DNA from: Cycas panzhihuaensis
Lineage: Eukaryota > Cycadophyta
NCBI GenBank assembly: GCA_023213395.1
Contig: CM041465.1
Location: forward strand, 39,935,741 to 39,999,740
Reading direction: 5' to 3'
Length of the DNA: 64,000 nt
This document shows, in pieces, positions 43,311-54,300 of this stretch. The notes beneath the pieces are model-generated. The model was not told the DNA's origin. It saw only the letters and a list, made by a program, of their open reading frames with translations, and searched no databases. The number at the start of each line of letters is the position of its first letter. The first letter of the stretch is position 1. A program made the translations under genes and the position numbers.

Positions 43311-44924
43311 ATATATATATATATATAATTTTTAAAGTTTTAAAAAAATAAAAGTGATTTGAATATCATTTTAAATCCACACTTTTAAAGTGTTAGCCCC
43401 TTCAATTTTCAGCCCCTAGTTTTATTTACTTATTACGTGACCTTTATCATCATCCCAAAGGGGCCAACAATCTTCTAAATCCTTTTTTCTTTTTATTTTT
43501 TTTCAATTTTTTATTTTACATAGGGTTATTGGCGTTTTTTTGCCATAACTCTTCACTCGAGCATTGGTTTCTGATGAAACCGCTTCCGTTAGATTAGAAA
43601 TTTTATGTAGATCAATTTTGACTAGTCATATGACTAATTTGGTGCAGATTTGACCTTGTGTCAGTCGTTTTAAAGTCACTCAAACATTTTTTTGGCCATT
43701 TTTCATTTTTTTACAAAATTGCTTTTTGAACTGATTGTATTTTATTACTTGGAAACTATTTTTGGCCCAAATTTGTTCTACATTGATCTAGTTCAACAAA
43801 CTTGAAAATATATATTTTATTTTATTTTTTAGAACTTAGTTTAATCATTATTTTAATCATTGAAATTGACATTTTAGTGGTTTTTAGCATTTTTTTTAAC
43901 ATTTTTACATAAAAGGTACTTGTTACTATTTTTACTGTAATTTTTTGGTTTGATATCCAAATTCAATTCCGTTAGTCTCGTTGGGAAGCTGACTCATTCC
44001 CCTTCGAATTGACATAGTTTTTCATCTGTTTTAAGGTGTTTTTACTTATTTTCAAATCCATTAAAGTTAGACTACTTAATAGCATCAATCTGTCATTTTT
44101 CGCATATTTTCATATAAAAATTTTTAAAATTTTTTAATCACATATATTTAGTAATTTTACAATACATATTTAATTATTTTTCAACACTTTCTAAAGTTTT
44201 ATTAGCAATTTTATGCAATTTTGAGCTCCTTGCTCCTGTTAGGCCTCAAAAGAAGGTATGTACCTTTGCATCATTCAAATCTTGACTTATTGGAACCCAT
44301 TTTCAAAACGGTTAGTTCCATTGGATTCACACTTTATTAATCTACATATTGGTGCAATTTCAAGTTATTATGACATTGTTTAGTATAGTTTTCAAGCTGT
44401 CAAATTTGAGCATACAAGTACATTCTAATAGGCTTGCCTTCAAACTTTTTTAAGAAAATTATATTTTATTTCTCATTGGTTGTTTGTAATATATGTTCAA
44501 GGTCTCTACTTGACCTTCATATAAGCATTTTTAAGTTGTTTATTAAAAGAAATTGTTCATAAAGTAACTAAAATATACATACATATATTTCATTTTTTCA
44601 GCTATATATATCTTTCTCAAGGCAAAGTTTTTTATATACTAAAAAAAGGAAAGTCCTTTTCTTGCATTGAAGTTTTATGTTTACTCATTTAAAAAATTAA
44701 AGGTTGAAAACTCTTTATATTTCATTATCAAAAGTTTATTTCAGCTTTGTATAAGTGAAAAGGATCTTTGTTATATTTCTATCTTATAGTCTACTTTAAA
44801 ACGCATAATTATTGAAAGTTTTTTTATTTATTATTATACTTCAAAAGTGTATTTAAAATTTTATATCATAAGTATATCATTTTTTTGAAAAGCATACTTT
44901 ATATGTACTAAAGTTTTTGATAAA
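43311..44924 (+). other. LARD-2 3' noncoding arm
   Basis: AT-rich, no ORF. Reverse complement of the LARD-1 arm 13763-15170 at many points, for example 'ttagccccttcaattttcagccc' region (about 43394) against 15065-15130. Confidence 0.7.
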
Positions 44925-45626
44925 ATGGCACAATTCCCCATTTTCGATGGCCATAACTTTTCACTATGGTATGACACCATGCAAACTTACTTTATTGAAC
45001 ATAATCTTTTTAAGTATTTACAATATAAATGTGACTTTAGTATTAAAGAAAATTTTAGAAAAGATAATGAAGTTTTAGGTTTATTATTTTGCACTATGAA
45101 TGATGATGTTTTTCTAAAGGTTTCTGAATTAACAATTTCTAAATCAGTTTGGAATGTATTGATTTCTACTTATGGGGGAGATACCCTCCATGTATTTGAT
45201 GATATTTTTGTTGAGCATGTGAGACAGATGATAGAACAGGTGGATCATGATGACAAAACCAATGAAGATTTAGATTAAATGCAGGACCAACTTGCTATAG
45301 AAGGATTTGATTCTCTATTTGAGGGAGAGAATGAAAATGAATCATTTGACATGACGAAGAATGAATGTGATGATATGACAAAGAATGAACCTGATGATAT
45401 GACAGTTGTTCAAAGCATAAAGATTACAAAAGATAAAGTTCAAATTCAAATTTTTCTCAATGTTCCAGTTGACAAAGATAAAGTTGCATTTATACATACA
45501 TACTTGAATCGAACATCATCTACTTATAGTTTCTTTTCATCATTCCTTAGTAAAGAGATATATTTTGCAAGAAGGTTGAAGTATGTTAATCAAGATCAAA
45601 ATTTTAAAGTTTTTTTCAAGTACTAG
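44925..45626 (+). pseudogene. LARD-2 Gag-like protein next to the 3' LTR
   Basis: 'MAQFPIFDGHNFSLWYDTMQ' opens a copia/UBN2-type Gag. 'VLGLLFCTMNDDVFLKVSEL', 'SVWNVLISTYGGDTLHVFDD' and 'EHVRQMIEQVDHDDKT' are nearly the same in LARD-1. One stop at 45276 (taa; LARD-1 has a Gln codon). The second half has the duplicated acidic piece 'DMTKNECDDMTKNEPDDMT' and ends near residue 234, about 43 bp before the PPT. No zinc knuckle, protease or pol. The start is the only ATG that gives the full domain. Confidence 0.82.
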
Positions 45627-45668
45627 TTCCATAAGTTTAAGGAAAAAATACAAGTGTTCATGATGACA

Positions 45669-45681
45669 TTAAGGGGGAGAA
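45669..45681 (+). promoter_or_regulatory. Polypurine tract of LARD-2
   Basis: ttaagggggagaa directly before TGTTGGAATT. Confidence 0.88.
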
Positions 45682-46106
45682 TGTTGGAATTAATTGTCAT
45701 CACTCCACTCTCACCTTCTAACCAAGATTGTACATCTCACCATCTTCAATTTAAACATGTGATGCTCAACATGTCAAGGTAAGTTAAGGTAAGTTGAGTT
45801 AGTTTCATTTGAGTTAAGTTAACATTATTTTATTATTATTTTGAATTTAGAGGTTGAGGAGTTTCCTTCCTCCCCCAAACTATAAATATTAAGGGGTGTG
45901 CAACCCTAGTGTCTCTAGATACCACCTCCAACTTTTGAGAAATTTGTAATGTTCATTTCTGCTACAATGGATTGAACAATAATGCTCTTATGGTTCATGT
46001 ATTTATGCTATTGTGATTATGATACATTGATGTATTGATGCAATATTGGTTTATAGTTATTTGATATACGTTCTGCCCTATTCTCCTACAAGTATATTTT
46101 CCTTCA
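45682..46106 (+). repeat. 3' LTR of LARD-2 (425 bp)
   Basis: TGTTGGAATTAATTG to TTTTCCTTCA, then directly the second 248-bp repeat. Contains TATAAATA at about 45884. Confidence 0.92.
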
Positions 46107-46354
46107 GGGATGAGGCAAGGGTTGCAATGGTTTCAAAACCACACTATACATTCCTTTAGGAACAACTAAAAGCACAAGCTCAATAAGAGAAAATAATAAA
46201 GAATAATGAGGAGACACCATAAATAGAGGGAGCAATAGAGAAAGTATCTATCTTAGACTATTAGGTAGAGGAATGTATGAAAATAAAGGCATTAGTAGTG
46301 TAGTAACCTCAATTGTTATCATATGATCTTATGGTAAAAGAGAAATTCTATCAC
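46107..46354 (+). repeat. 248-bp direct repeat flanking LARD-2, right copy
   Basis: Same length as 39788-40035 with about seven substitutions (about 97 percent identical), whereas the LTRs of the enclosed element differ at about 7 percent of sites. Confidence 0.95.
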
Positions 46355-46390
46355 TAGGGTAAGGACAACAAAACTCTTTAGAAGGTTATT

Positions 46391-47301
46391 TATTGGGGTA
46401 TATTTTAGCACATAGACTTTGAGGAAGACAGAATATAGGCTTGTATTGACCAAAGAAATGTAGGTACGGATCATATGGAGGTATGCATTATGGAAAAATA
46501 TGGAAAACATGCAATCTTGGTACGTATGATAGATACATGTATTTTTTATATGCATTATAGGGTACATACCATTTTCAGTACACTTGCAGACAACAAGGTA
46601 TATATGGACAAATATGACCTAAAGGCACCCAAAAATGATGACGTTAGCCTAAATTGACGTGCATATAGACGTATAGATCAGAAAAGACACCATTAAGGAG
46701 ATTTAATTATGTGTTAAAGTGAAATGGTACTTTAGTGACAAAAAGGTATGGTTATGACTTTAGATCATAACCTTTCACCTAAAAGGCATCAAAAGGACAT
46801 ATTTAATGATTCTTAGAGGATCATTTCAACGGTGAGAGTTGAGTGATTCAATCCTATGGTATACTCTCAAGGGTAAGAGTTGAGCATTCAATGCACATGG
46901 TGGTATGGTAGTCAGTACATATATCTAGTGGTAAGAAGCAGAATACAATAGATGCATTCTAGGATGCATATCTTTTGGGAATGTATGTGACATAATCCAA
47001 TGTATATGGCTGGAATGTATAGGGAATACATTCTAACACATGTTGTATAAAAACCTCTTGCTTAATAAAGAAAGATTTATGTGGAAATTGATGATTCTAT
47101 ATATACTATGAGGCTTGAATGATGGATATTCATTGTTTATTATAGTGTTATGTGTAATATGTGACATTATTGTATGGAATTGTGAATAAATCTATGATAA
47201 TCTAAGTGTATGAAGCATGTTGACTACATCCTAGGCTAGACTACTAGTGATTCTTTGACAAGTATACCAATATCAGTAGGGATATCGTGTATAAGTCAAC
47301 A
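46391..47301 (+). repeat. 5' LTR of gypsy C (911 bp)
   Basis: TATTGGGGTATATTTTAGC to ATAAGTCAACA. The PBS TTGGTTCTATTGCC follows at 47302. The first dinucleotide is TA where the 3' LTR has TG. Confidence 0.92.
47046..47053 (+). promoter_or_regulatory. TATA box candidate in gypsy C LTR
   Basis: TATAAAAA in 'tgttgtataaaaacctc'; the 3' LTR has 'tattgtataaaacct' at the same place. Confidence 0.45.
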
Positions 47302-47439
47302 TTGGTTCTATTGCCTATGTCCACTGAGGAGGGACTAGGGCCAAGAGTTTCACAAGGGGAAAATGTTCAAAGGACAAAGGAACTTAACTGTTGTCATGAT
47401 GGAAGGCTGTAACTAAGCCTCTGAAAACTAGGGGACCTT

Positions 47440-49560
47440 CTAATACCACCTAATAGGCCTTTCAGGTTGGGAGAACCATAAAAGGATACTTCACTTAAGG
47501 GGAAAGAAACAAGTAGACAGAGGGCATTACGATAGCCAAAGGAATCAAAATTAAGAAGGGAAAAAAGATTAAGTTTGTATAGTAATGAGACTAAGGGATA
47601 GTCTATTGAATAATCTGAGGTAAGTGGAGCCCAGACAACTCAAGAGCAAGTAGAGGGAAATAATGGCGAGCAAATGGTACTAACACCTTCCCCAATCAAG
47701 TATGACATTTTAAGCCTAGAAAAGGAGGAAAAGCTAAAAGTAAATGAGGAACATAATGACACCCTAAGGAAGGAGGAGAATACACCTGTAGATGATACTC
47801 TGAAGCACCCAAGTGATAATGAGAAGAAGGTAGAGGAAGGTCCTTTGGCATATTAGAAAAATAAATTAGCAAAATAACTTTTTGAGGATTCATCAGATAG
47901 GGGGTCTGAACAATCATATGTAGTGGTTACGCCATTAATGGTACAAGTACCAGGAGTCCTAGAGCCAATACATCTGAAAATGCCATTCAAGAATTCCCTA
48001 TTTGGAAGGGATAGTACTAAATTAAGCACTCCACATACACTACCTAAAGTGAAGGGTGGAGAAGAAGGAATAAAGTCCTTTGAGGAGGTAAAAGTAGAAG
48101 GATCACTACTGGGTGGGACACCAATGCAGTCACCCAGGATGGATGACTTCAGGGATTTTGGTAAATTGATCTTTAATGACACATTAGACACAGCAAAGCA
48201 TGTGTATTTATTCTAGAACTTGATCAATGTAAAGAAAATCATAGACGGGGATGAAATAAAGGCAAAATTTATTTACACACTGAGGGGAGTACCATTGACA
48301 TGGTACAAAGAATTAAATAAGAAAGAAATATTAGCCAATATAAAGAAATCCTTTGAGGAAAGATTTTAGAAGTTCCAAAGCAACGAAGCTGTGGAAATTT
48401 TTCTAAGGGAAATAAAGCAGAGACCAAGAGAATCAGTATTAACTTACATCAGTCGTATGAAAATTATTGCTCCTAATATGATCAATGAAATAGAGATATA
48501 TCACAACATGAAGAACTATTTTGTTAGAGGATTAAATAAAAAGTTAAGGTCTATGATGCATGCACATCCACTAAAATCGTTCAAAAATGCCTAGGAGTTG
48601 GCACTAAATTTTGAAGCAGAGATGGATAGCCAAACCAGAGGGTATGATCTATTGTTACTGAGGTTACAAGAAGAAATAGGAAATGAAACAAAACTATCAT
48701 AACTAACCCTTTTGTCAGGGGGGAATCTTAGAAGGAGAGTTAGAAGTTGAAGCTTGAAGAAGGGATATAGCAAGACTTAAGATGAGAAACAATAAAGAGG
48801 AGAAAGTAGTAAAGAAAAAGAAGGACCTATAATTTAAGGTTGAGAAATGGTGCCATATCTGTGAAGAAAGTTCATACACAACCAATGAATGTGAAATTAA
48901 TTCAAAAAATAGTGTAATATACCAAAAGGATAAATGGTGCCATATATGTGATATGGATAGTCACACAACCAAGGATTGTTTTTACAACCCTAGAGGAAGG
49001 GTTTACAAAGGACAAGGTAGGGGAAGAGGAGGAAATTCACCTTGAAATATATACATAATGAAGAGTACATAGAAATCCTCAAAGAAAAGGTAACTAATTA
49101 GGAGATGTCTGATATATTTACAATTCAGGCATTGGAAATCAGAATGCCCAACTAAACAGGAGTATGAACACAAATCATTCATATGCAACAATTGTAGGCC
49201 AAGTAAGTATGGAACAGAAAATTACAAGGGAAAAGCGAAAGCAACTAATTTAATGACTATCATCCCAAAGAGTAGTAAAAATGTGAAACTCCAAAAGAAA
49301 CAAAAAGAGAAAATAGATGAAGGGTACCCAAACCCACAAACGAGATATATAGATTTAAATAAGCAAAGTAGGTATTAGAAAAATTAGACCATACTAAGAC
49401 CATGCTATCAATGGGTAAACCAGAAACAAAATGTGTATACGTAAGGAAAAACTAATAAAAGGAGAACGAGAAAGTACCGAAGGAACAAAATACACAATCT
49501 TAGATGGTACAAATAGAGGAATTGTTTAAAGGGTTACTAGTAGAAGATATCCCACAGATG
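47440..49560 (+). pseudogene. gypsy C Gag with four degenerate knuckles
   Basis: The start corresponding to 'MPPKRP' of B has lost its ATG (ata). Capsid: 'FIYTLRGVPLTWYKE', 'LREIKQRPRESVLTYISR', 'FVRGLNKKLRSMM'. Knuckles: 'CHICEESSYTTNEC' (His to Tyr), 'CHICDMDSHTTKDC' complete, 'CLIYLQFRHWKSEC' (Cys to Tyr), and 'CNNCRPSKYGTENY' degenerate. Most segments, including protease downstream, lie in the same frame, so Gag and Pro were one reading frame. Confidence 0.85.
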
Positions 49561-49599
49561 TTGTTGCTAATGGAAAATCTAGTCAAACAATTGCAATTA

Positions 49600-50120
49600 A
49601 CGATCCCCTTATATCAAATAATAGATTGGATCAAAGCAGCGATACTATAGCAATAAGAAGCCACTAAGAGTTTAAAGAAGATAATGCCATCTTTCAACAT
49701 GGATCTAATGGTAGCAATCATAGTGTTAGGAGAGAAATTTTCAAGGGTAATTATGGATGGAGGAGCCGCTGTAAACATGCTACCAACCTCAACATGGCAG
49801 AAGTTGGGAAGCCCAAAATTAGAAGTGGTAACTTATTTATTGAAATTGGCAAATGAATTATTGGTGAGACTAGTGGGGAAACTCACCAGCATCAAGGTGG
49901 ATGTGGTAGGGATTGCCATAAGAATTGATTTTACGATTGTGGAAATAGAAAAAGGTGCAACACCCTATCCAACCTTGTTGGGATGACCATGGTTATATAA
50001 AATCCAGTGTCTACAGAACTGGAGAGACATAACTTTTACATTGTCAGATGATGGGAATGAAGTAGTCCTTCTAATGCTGAGAAATAATTCTATCGAGGTG
50101 ATACCAGATGATGGATCAAG
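49600..50120 (+). pseudogene. gypsy C aspartic protease
   Basis: 'VIMDGGAAVNMLPTSTWQKL' holds the active-site D-G-G. 'LTSIKVDVVGIAIRIDFTIV' and 'GATPYPTLLG' follow, then a stop where B2 has Arg (tga for cga type change), then 'PWLYKIQCLQNW'. This is the longest uninterrupted copy of the protease core. Confidence 0.85.
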
Positions 50121-51150
50121 CATAACTATTATGAGTGAGGAAACAACATCCTCATTTGATGAAGGAAACTTATATCATATGAACTGAAAAGCCAACCAAG
50201 ATGATCAAGTCCCAAGAGATGTGACCTACTTTGAGGAGATCTACAATTATTCTAACGATGAGAATAGAACAAAATTCATAGATTATTAGTTACAAGATGT
50301 GTATAAAGTCAATCCCTCATCTTATAGGTGAAACCTACTTTCTCAGAATGTCACTAATAACATTGATATCAAATCTAAATCCTTTGATTATACGAGTGTT
50401 AATAATAACATAGAAAACCTAGACCCAAACTTAAATCCCTATTTTAACCCAAACCCTTACCCCAATTCACCTCCCAATACCCTAACTCCCTCTAACCCTA
50501 ACCTTTCCTCTATCTCTGGTATGGGTCCTAAGGTAGATTGCCCTTCCCCACCCCCATACCAACTTGAGGAAGGAAGTACTAAACCTTCTTCATCTTCTTT
50601 AGAGGTATACCCACCTAGTGAATGGTCCTTTTCAACCATCGACGCTAAATTTGAGGAAGAAGAAAAGGAACCTACTGAGAGTATCCCTAGAGATTTTAGT
50701 CTATGAAAGAAAATTTCCACTCTAGAAGAGAGAAATCATGAAGAATACATTAGAGATTATGTGAAGCCCTTTTATGGAGAATAATTATATGGAACTACCC
50801 ACTTAATACATTGTATTAAACATTAGTAAGGAGAAGAAATAATAAATGAAGATCAATTAAGAGATCATAAGAAGAAATCGACAAAGCATACCACACCAAG
50901 GAAAGGTGAAAAAAGACAAGGCATGACCACCACGTCAAGACATCATATTTCAAGAAGGGTGATTGAGTATAGATATTCGACAACAAATCCCAAACACCCC
51001 AGGGAGAATTGAAGATGTATTAGAAAAGTCCATATATAATTGAGAAGGTGTACAAGAATGACATTATTTAATTGAAGAAACTAGTAGGCCAACTATTGCT
51101 TAAAATGGTTAAGGGTAGTAAACTGAAACCCTATATCAACTAGGGTGGAA
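50121..51150 (+). pseudogene. gypsy C linker, start of Gag-like insert, then integrase tail
   Basis: Acidic/Pro/Ser linker with 'LEEGSTKPSSSSLEVYPPSE', then 'YIRDYVKPFYGE', a stop and 'LYGTTHLIHCIKH', matching the start of the B2 insert (31870). Near 50830 the sequence jumps to a decayed integrase C-terminal module: the stretch around 50860-51150 aligns with 35110-35361 of B2. About 3.2 kb corresponding to the rest of the insert, RT, RNase H and the integrase core are missing. Confidence 0.7.
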
Positions 51151-51591
51151 CAACTTACCAACTGAATTAGCTAGTTGTAACATATTATGTTGCATGAAGT
51201 TGAGGTGAATCAGATTACTTTGATATTGAAATGTGATTCAATTTGATATGTAAACAACAAATATAAAAAAATTGAAAGATAGAAAAAATAATCATAACTC
51301 ATATTATACAAATAAGCAATATGACAAAAAAAAAAAAAAAAGTGAAGGAAAAATCATAGTGAAAAAAATCAAAATAGAAAAATCATTGGGAAATGAATTA
51401 AGAGATAAATTGGAAAAAAATAAAAACCTAATAAATAAGGATTTGTTGACCAACTAAAAATAATGGAGACCAAGTAGCGGAGCAGAGGCAACAAGGACAA
51501 CCTTAGAACAAAGAGGGGCAAGGATACCCCAAATTTTTTGAAATTTTGATGAGCAAGGATGCTCAACCCAATCTTGTCAACTTGGAATAAA
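51151..51591 (+). other. gypsy C 3' noncoding region
   Basis: Spacer resembling the start of the B spacer, then a jump to the last bases of the extra ORF region ('gaggcaacaaggacaacc', about 51485), a G-rich tract and the LTR. The minisatellite and almost all of the extra ORF are absent. Confidence 0.6.
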
Positions 51592-52473
51592 TGTTGGGGT
51601 ATATTTTAGCACATAGACTTTAAGGAAGATGGAATACATGTTTGTATTGACTAGAGGAATGCATGTACAGACCATATGGAGGTATGCACTATGGAAAAGG
51701 TGAAAAACATGCAATCTGGGTATGTATGATAGATATCTACCTTTTTAGCATGCATTATAGGGTGTGTACCATTTTCAATACGCTAGTAGACAACAAGATA
51801 CATATGGACAAATGTAACCTAAAGTCATCCATAAATGATGATGCTGGCCTAAAAGGACATGTGTATAGATGTACAGATTAGAAAAGACACCATTAAGGAG
51901 ACTTAATCATGTGTTAAAGTGAAATGGTACTTTGGTGACAAAAAGGTATGGTTATGACTTTGGGTCATAACGTTTCACCCAAAAGGCATCAAAGGGACAT
52001 ATTTAATGATGCTTTGAGGATCATTTTAGCGGTGAGAGCTAAATGATTCAATCCTATGGTATACTCTCAAGGGTGAGAGCTGAGCATTCAATGCACATGG
52101 TGGTATGGTAGCCAATATGCATATCCAATGGTATAGAGTAGAATATAGCAGATGAATTTTGGGATGCATACCTTTTGGGAATGCATGTGATAAAATCTAG
52201 TGTATATGGCATGAATGTATAGGGAATACATTCCAACACCTATTGTATAAAACCTATCGCTTAATAAAGAAAGAGCTATATAGAAATTAATGATGGATAT
52301 TTGTTGTTTATTATAATGTTGTGTGTAATCTAAGATATTATTGTATGGAATTATTAATAAATCTGTGATAATCTAAGTGTATGAAGCATGTTGACTACAT
52401 CGTAGACTAGACTACTAGGGATTTCTTGACAAGTGTACCAATCTCATTAGGGAGATCATATAATAAGTCAACA
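51592..52473 (+). repeat. 3' LTR of gypsy C (882 bp)
   Basis: TGTTGGGGTATATTTTAGC to ATAAGTCAACA; clearly diverged from the 5' copy by substitutions and small indels. Confidence 0.93.
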
Positions 52474-52478
52474 TTATT

Positions 52479-53500
52479 ATAAGAGGAAAAAGGAAAATTC
52501 AGATAATTTCATTGTCTGTTAAGGAGGTTTTGACTTTGGAAATGGTTAATCTATATTTGGCCAAAGGACAAATGGCCTAGGATAAGGTTGGAATTCTGTA
52601 GGCTTAATTAAATAAATTATATTGGAAAATGTAACCTTGAGGGCTAGAAACATGAGCCTTCCATAGGAGAAATTTTTAATTAAAGAAAGTATTACCAGTC
52701 TTAGCACTAAGATTAATTAAATGCAAGAAGTATTTGCATAATAATTAAAAATACTAAGAAATGACGTAGCAATAGGAAACAAGATTTTGTAATTAATTGA
52801 ACCATTCATCAACAAATTGAAGAATCAGGGCAAAGGACTGAATTTGTACCTTTGGCATTTTAAGAGGAGATTATTCATGTTAAAAAGAATAAACTAGAGG
52901 GTGAAGTAAATGTCTATTAAAGTATAGGTTTCCTTTGAACAAGAAACTATGATTAGGCTTCTTATGTAGGTTCCTTGAAAATTTTACATTAAATGCCAAG
53001 CCCCTTATTGATCTCCCAAAGAAAGTTATGACTCTTACTGGGATTCCAATAGTCCAACATTCATTTGAACAGTTGAAAGAAGGCTTGGTATTCATTTCCA
53101 CTCTAGCCATGCCTATATTTGATAGGCCCTTCATCCTATATGCCTCCACTATAAAGGAATTTCTTAGGGGTATGCTCACCTAGGAAGACAAATTTAGCCA
53201 CAAGAGGGATATTTAGTTTATTAGAAAAATCTTAAACATCATAGAAGTTAACTACATGATGGTGGAAAAGAAATTCCTTACATTAGTCTTTTCCACCAGA
53301 ATGATAAGATGCTACATGCTTGGTAACACTATGGGAGTCATATGGTCCAAATTGATCCCATTAGATCTTTGTTAACTGAGCCTGAATTGATGAGGCATGC
53401 AAGGAAATGGGCCTTGTTATTATAAGAATTTCACTTATAAGTTCTAAATTGAAAATCTAAGAAAGGTATGGTTGTTGTCGAATAACTGATATCCATACCC
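52479..53500 (+). pseudogene. Old gypsy RT thumb and RNase H remnant
   Basis: First 400 bp without clear motifs. Then 'SFEQLKEGLVFISTLAMPIF' and 'RPFILYASTIKEFLRGML' (RNase H start), 'EVNYMMVEKKFLTLVFSTRM', 'RCYMLGN'. These match the gypsy RNase H of Athila/Tat-like elements, with the first Asp replaced (L-Y-A-S). Heavily broken. The DNA probably continues the old element cut by C at 46390. Confidence 0.7.
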
Positions 53501-53584
53501 GTGCCTAACAAAATTGAGGAGAGATGTAACAACTTTTTGTATGATAAAAATATATTCCATATTGACATCACACGAGATGAGTCC

Positions 53585-53602
53585 AAGTGGTATAAGGATA
53601 TC
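53585..53602 (+). repeat. SINE target-site duplication, left copy
   Basis: aagtggtataaggatatc, 18 bp, identical to 53909-53926. Confidence 0.97.
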
Positions 53603-53908
53603 TTTTTTTTTTTTTTTTTTGATATTTAGAGGAGAACCTCTAGCCACCCTTGGAACAAAGTTTCGAAGTAAGGGGGATCCCCGGGATCCAAGTTTTTGTA
53701 TTGCCTTTGTACTGGCCACACTTGAAGTTCATACCGCCATCATACAGCTAGCGCACACTCAACGGACTTTGGTCGGACTACTTTCTTTTGCGGTGGATGC
53801 CTACGACTACTACTTCCCTGTGAAGTGACTTGCACTCATGAGTTTTGAACCTGGGTCTCTCCTTGGTAATCGCCACATCTTACCAATCCACCTAGCCCCA
53901 TGAGGCTT
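53603..53908 (-). mobile_element. tRNA-derived SINE (306 bp)
   Basis: On the minus strand it starts 'agcctcatggggctaggtgg', with an A-box-like 'ggggctaggtggattgg'. About 50 bases later is a B box 'ggttcaaaact' (consensus GGTTCRANNCC). It ends in an 18-nt oligo-A (the T run at 53603-53620 on the plus strand). A perfect 18-bp TSD surrounds it. Pol III internal promoter, poly-A end and long TSD are diagnostic of LINE-mobilised SINEs. The plus-strand open frame 53514-53828 across it is not a gene. Confidence 0.93.
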
Positions 53909-53926
53909 AAGTGGTATAAGGATATC
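53909..53926 (+). repeat. SINE target-site duplication, right copy
   Basis: aagtggtataaggatatc, identical to 53585-53602. Confidence 0.97.
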
Positions 53927-54300
53927 ATTCACTACCTAAAAACTCAATATTATCTTAAAGAGACTTATAGAAAGAAAAGTAGTGCTACAATTGTAACATG
54001 CCATTATGCCCTTTATAAGTGCTCTTTTAATAGGGTGATGCTCAGATGCCTCTTATCATATGCACTAACAATTCTTCAAGAATGCAAAGGCAAGATCCAT
54101 ATAGGGCACTTGAAAGGGTAGTCTATTAGCCAACATATTCTAAGGATGGGATATTATTGGCATACTCTCTTCAAGGATGCTTACCCTGTTATTAAGAATT
54201 TGGATAATGGAATTTACCATATGGCCGTGTTAAAAGTCCTAGAGCTTGATAATTTTGGGAATCCTCAATACCTTTGCAAGTACTATGCCTAATCTATAAC

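Larger units (their letters stand above)
40036..46106 (+). mobile_element. Non-autonomous LTR element LARD-2 (Gag-like ORF only)
   Basis: 5' LTR lacking about its first 20 bp, two primer sites, leader arm, variable centre with a TPR-protein fragment, second arm, Gag-like ORF, PPT and complete 3' LTR. No pol motif seen. Arms match LARD-1; centre does not. Unusually, the element is bordered by a 248-bp direct duplication instead of a 5-bp TSD. Confidence 0.88.
46391..52473 (+). mobile_element. Ty3/gypsy element C, pol-deleted
   Basis: Complete element with LTRs at both ends and a perfect 5-bp TSD TTATT (46386-46390 and 52474-52478). It encodes Gag and protease in one frame. Nearly all of RT, RNase H and integrase are missing, as are the minisatellite and extra ORF. 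It belongs to the same family as B. Confidence 0.92.
53501..54300 (+). pseudogene. Old gypsy integrase N-terminus split by a SINE
   Basis: After removal of 53603-53926 the frame reads through 'KWYKDIIHYLKTQYYLKET', 'YALYKCSFNRVMLRCL', 'HIGHLKG', 'GYYWHTLFKDAYPVIK'. This is the HHCC zinc-binding region of gypsy integrase ('LY+R..-G..LRC', 'GH', 'GYYWPTLF+DA'). The core with D-D-E is absent; the sequence fades out near 54290. Confidence 0.75.

Noticed and set aside
53669-53690. 'ggatccccgggatcc' resembling a cloning polylinker (vector contamination)
   Set aside because: It lies inside a SINE body with A/B boxes, oligo-A end and TSD, and no other vector sequence is present.
53514-53828. 104-codon plus-strand ORF
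   Set aside because: It starts in decayed integrase, crosses the poly-T end of the SINE and reads the SINE antisense; no domain and explained by the insertion.
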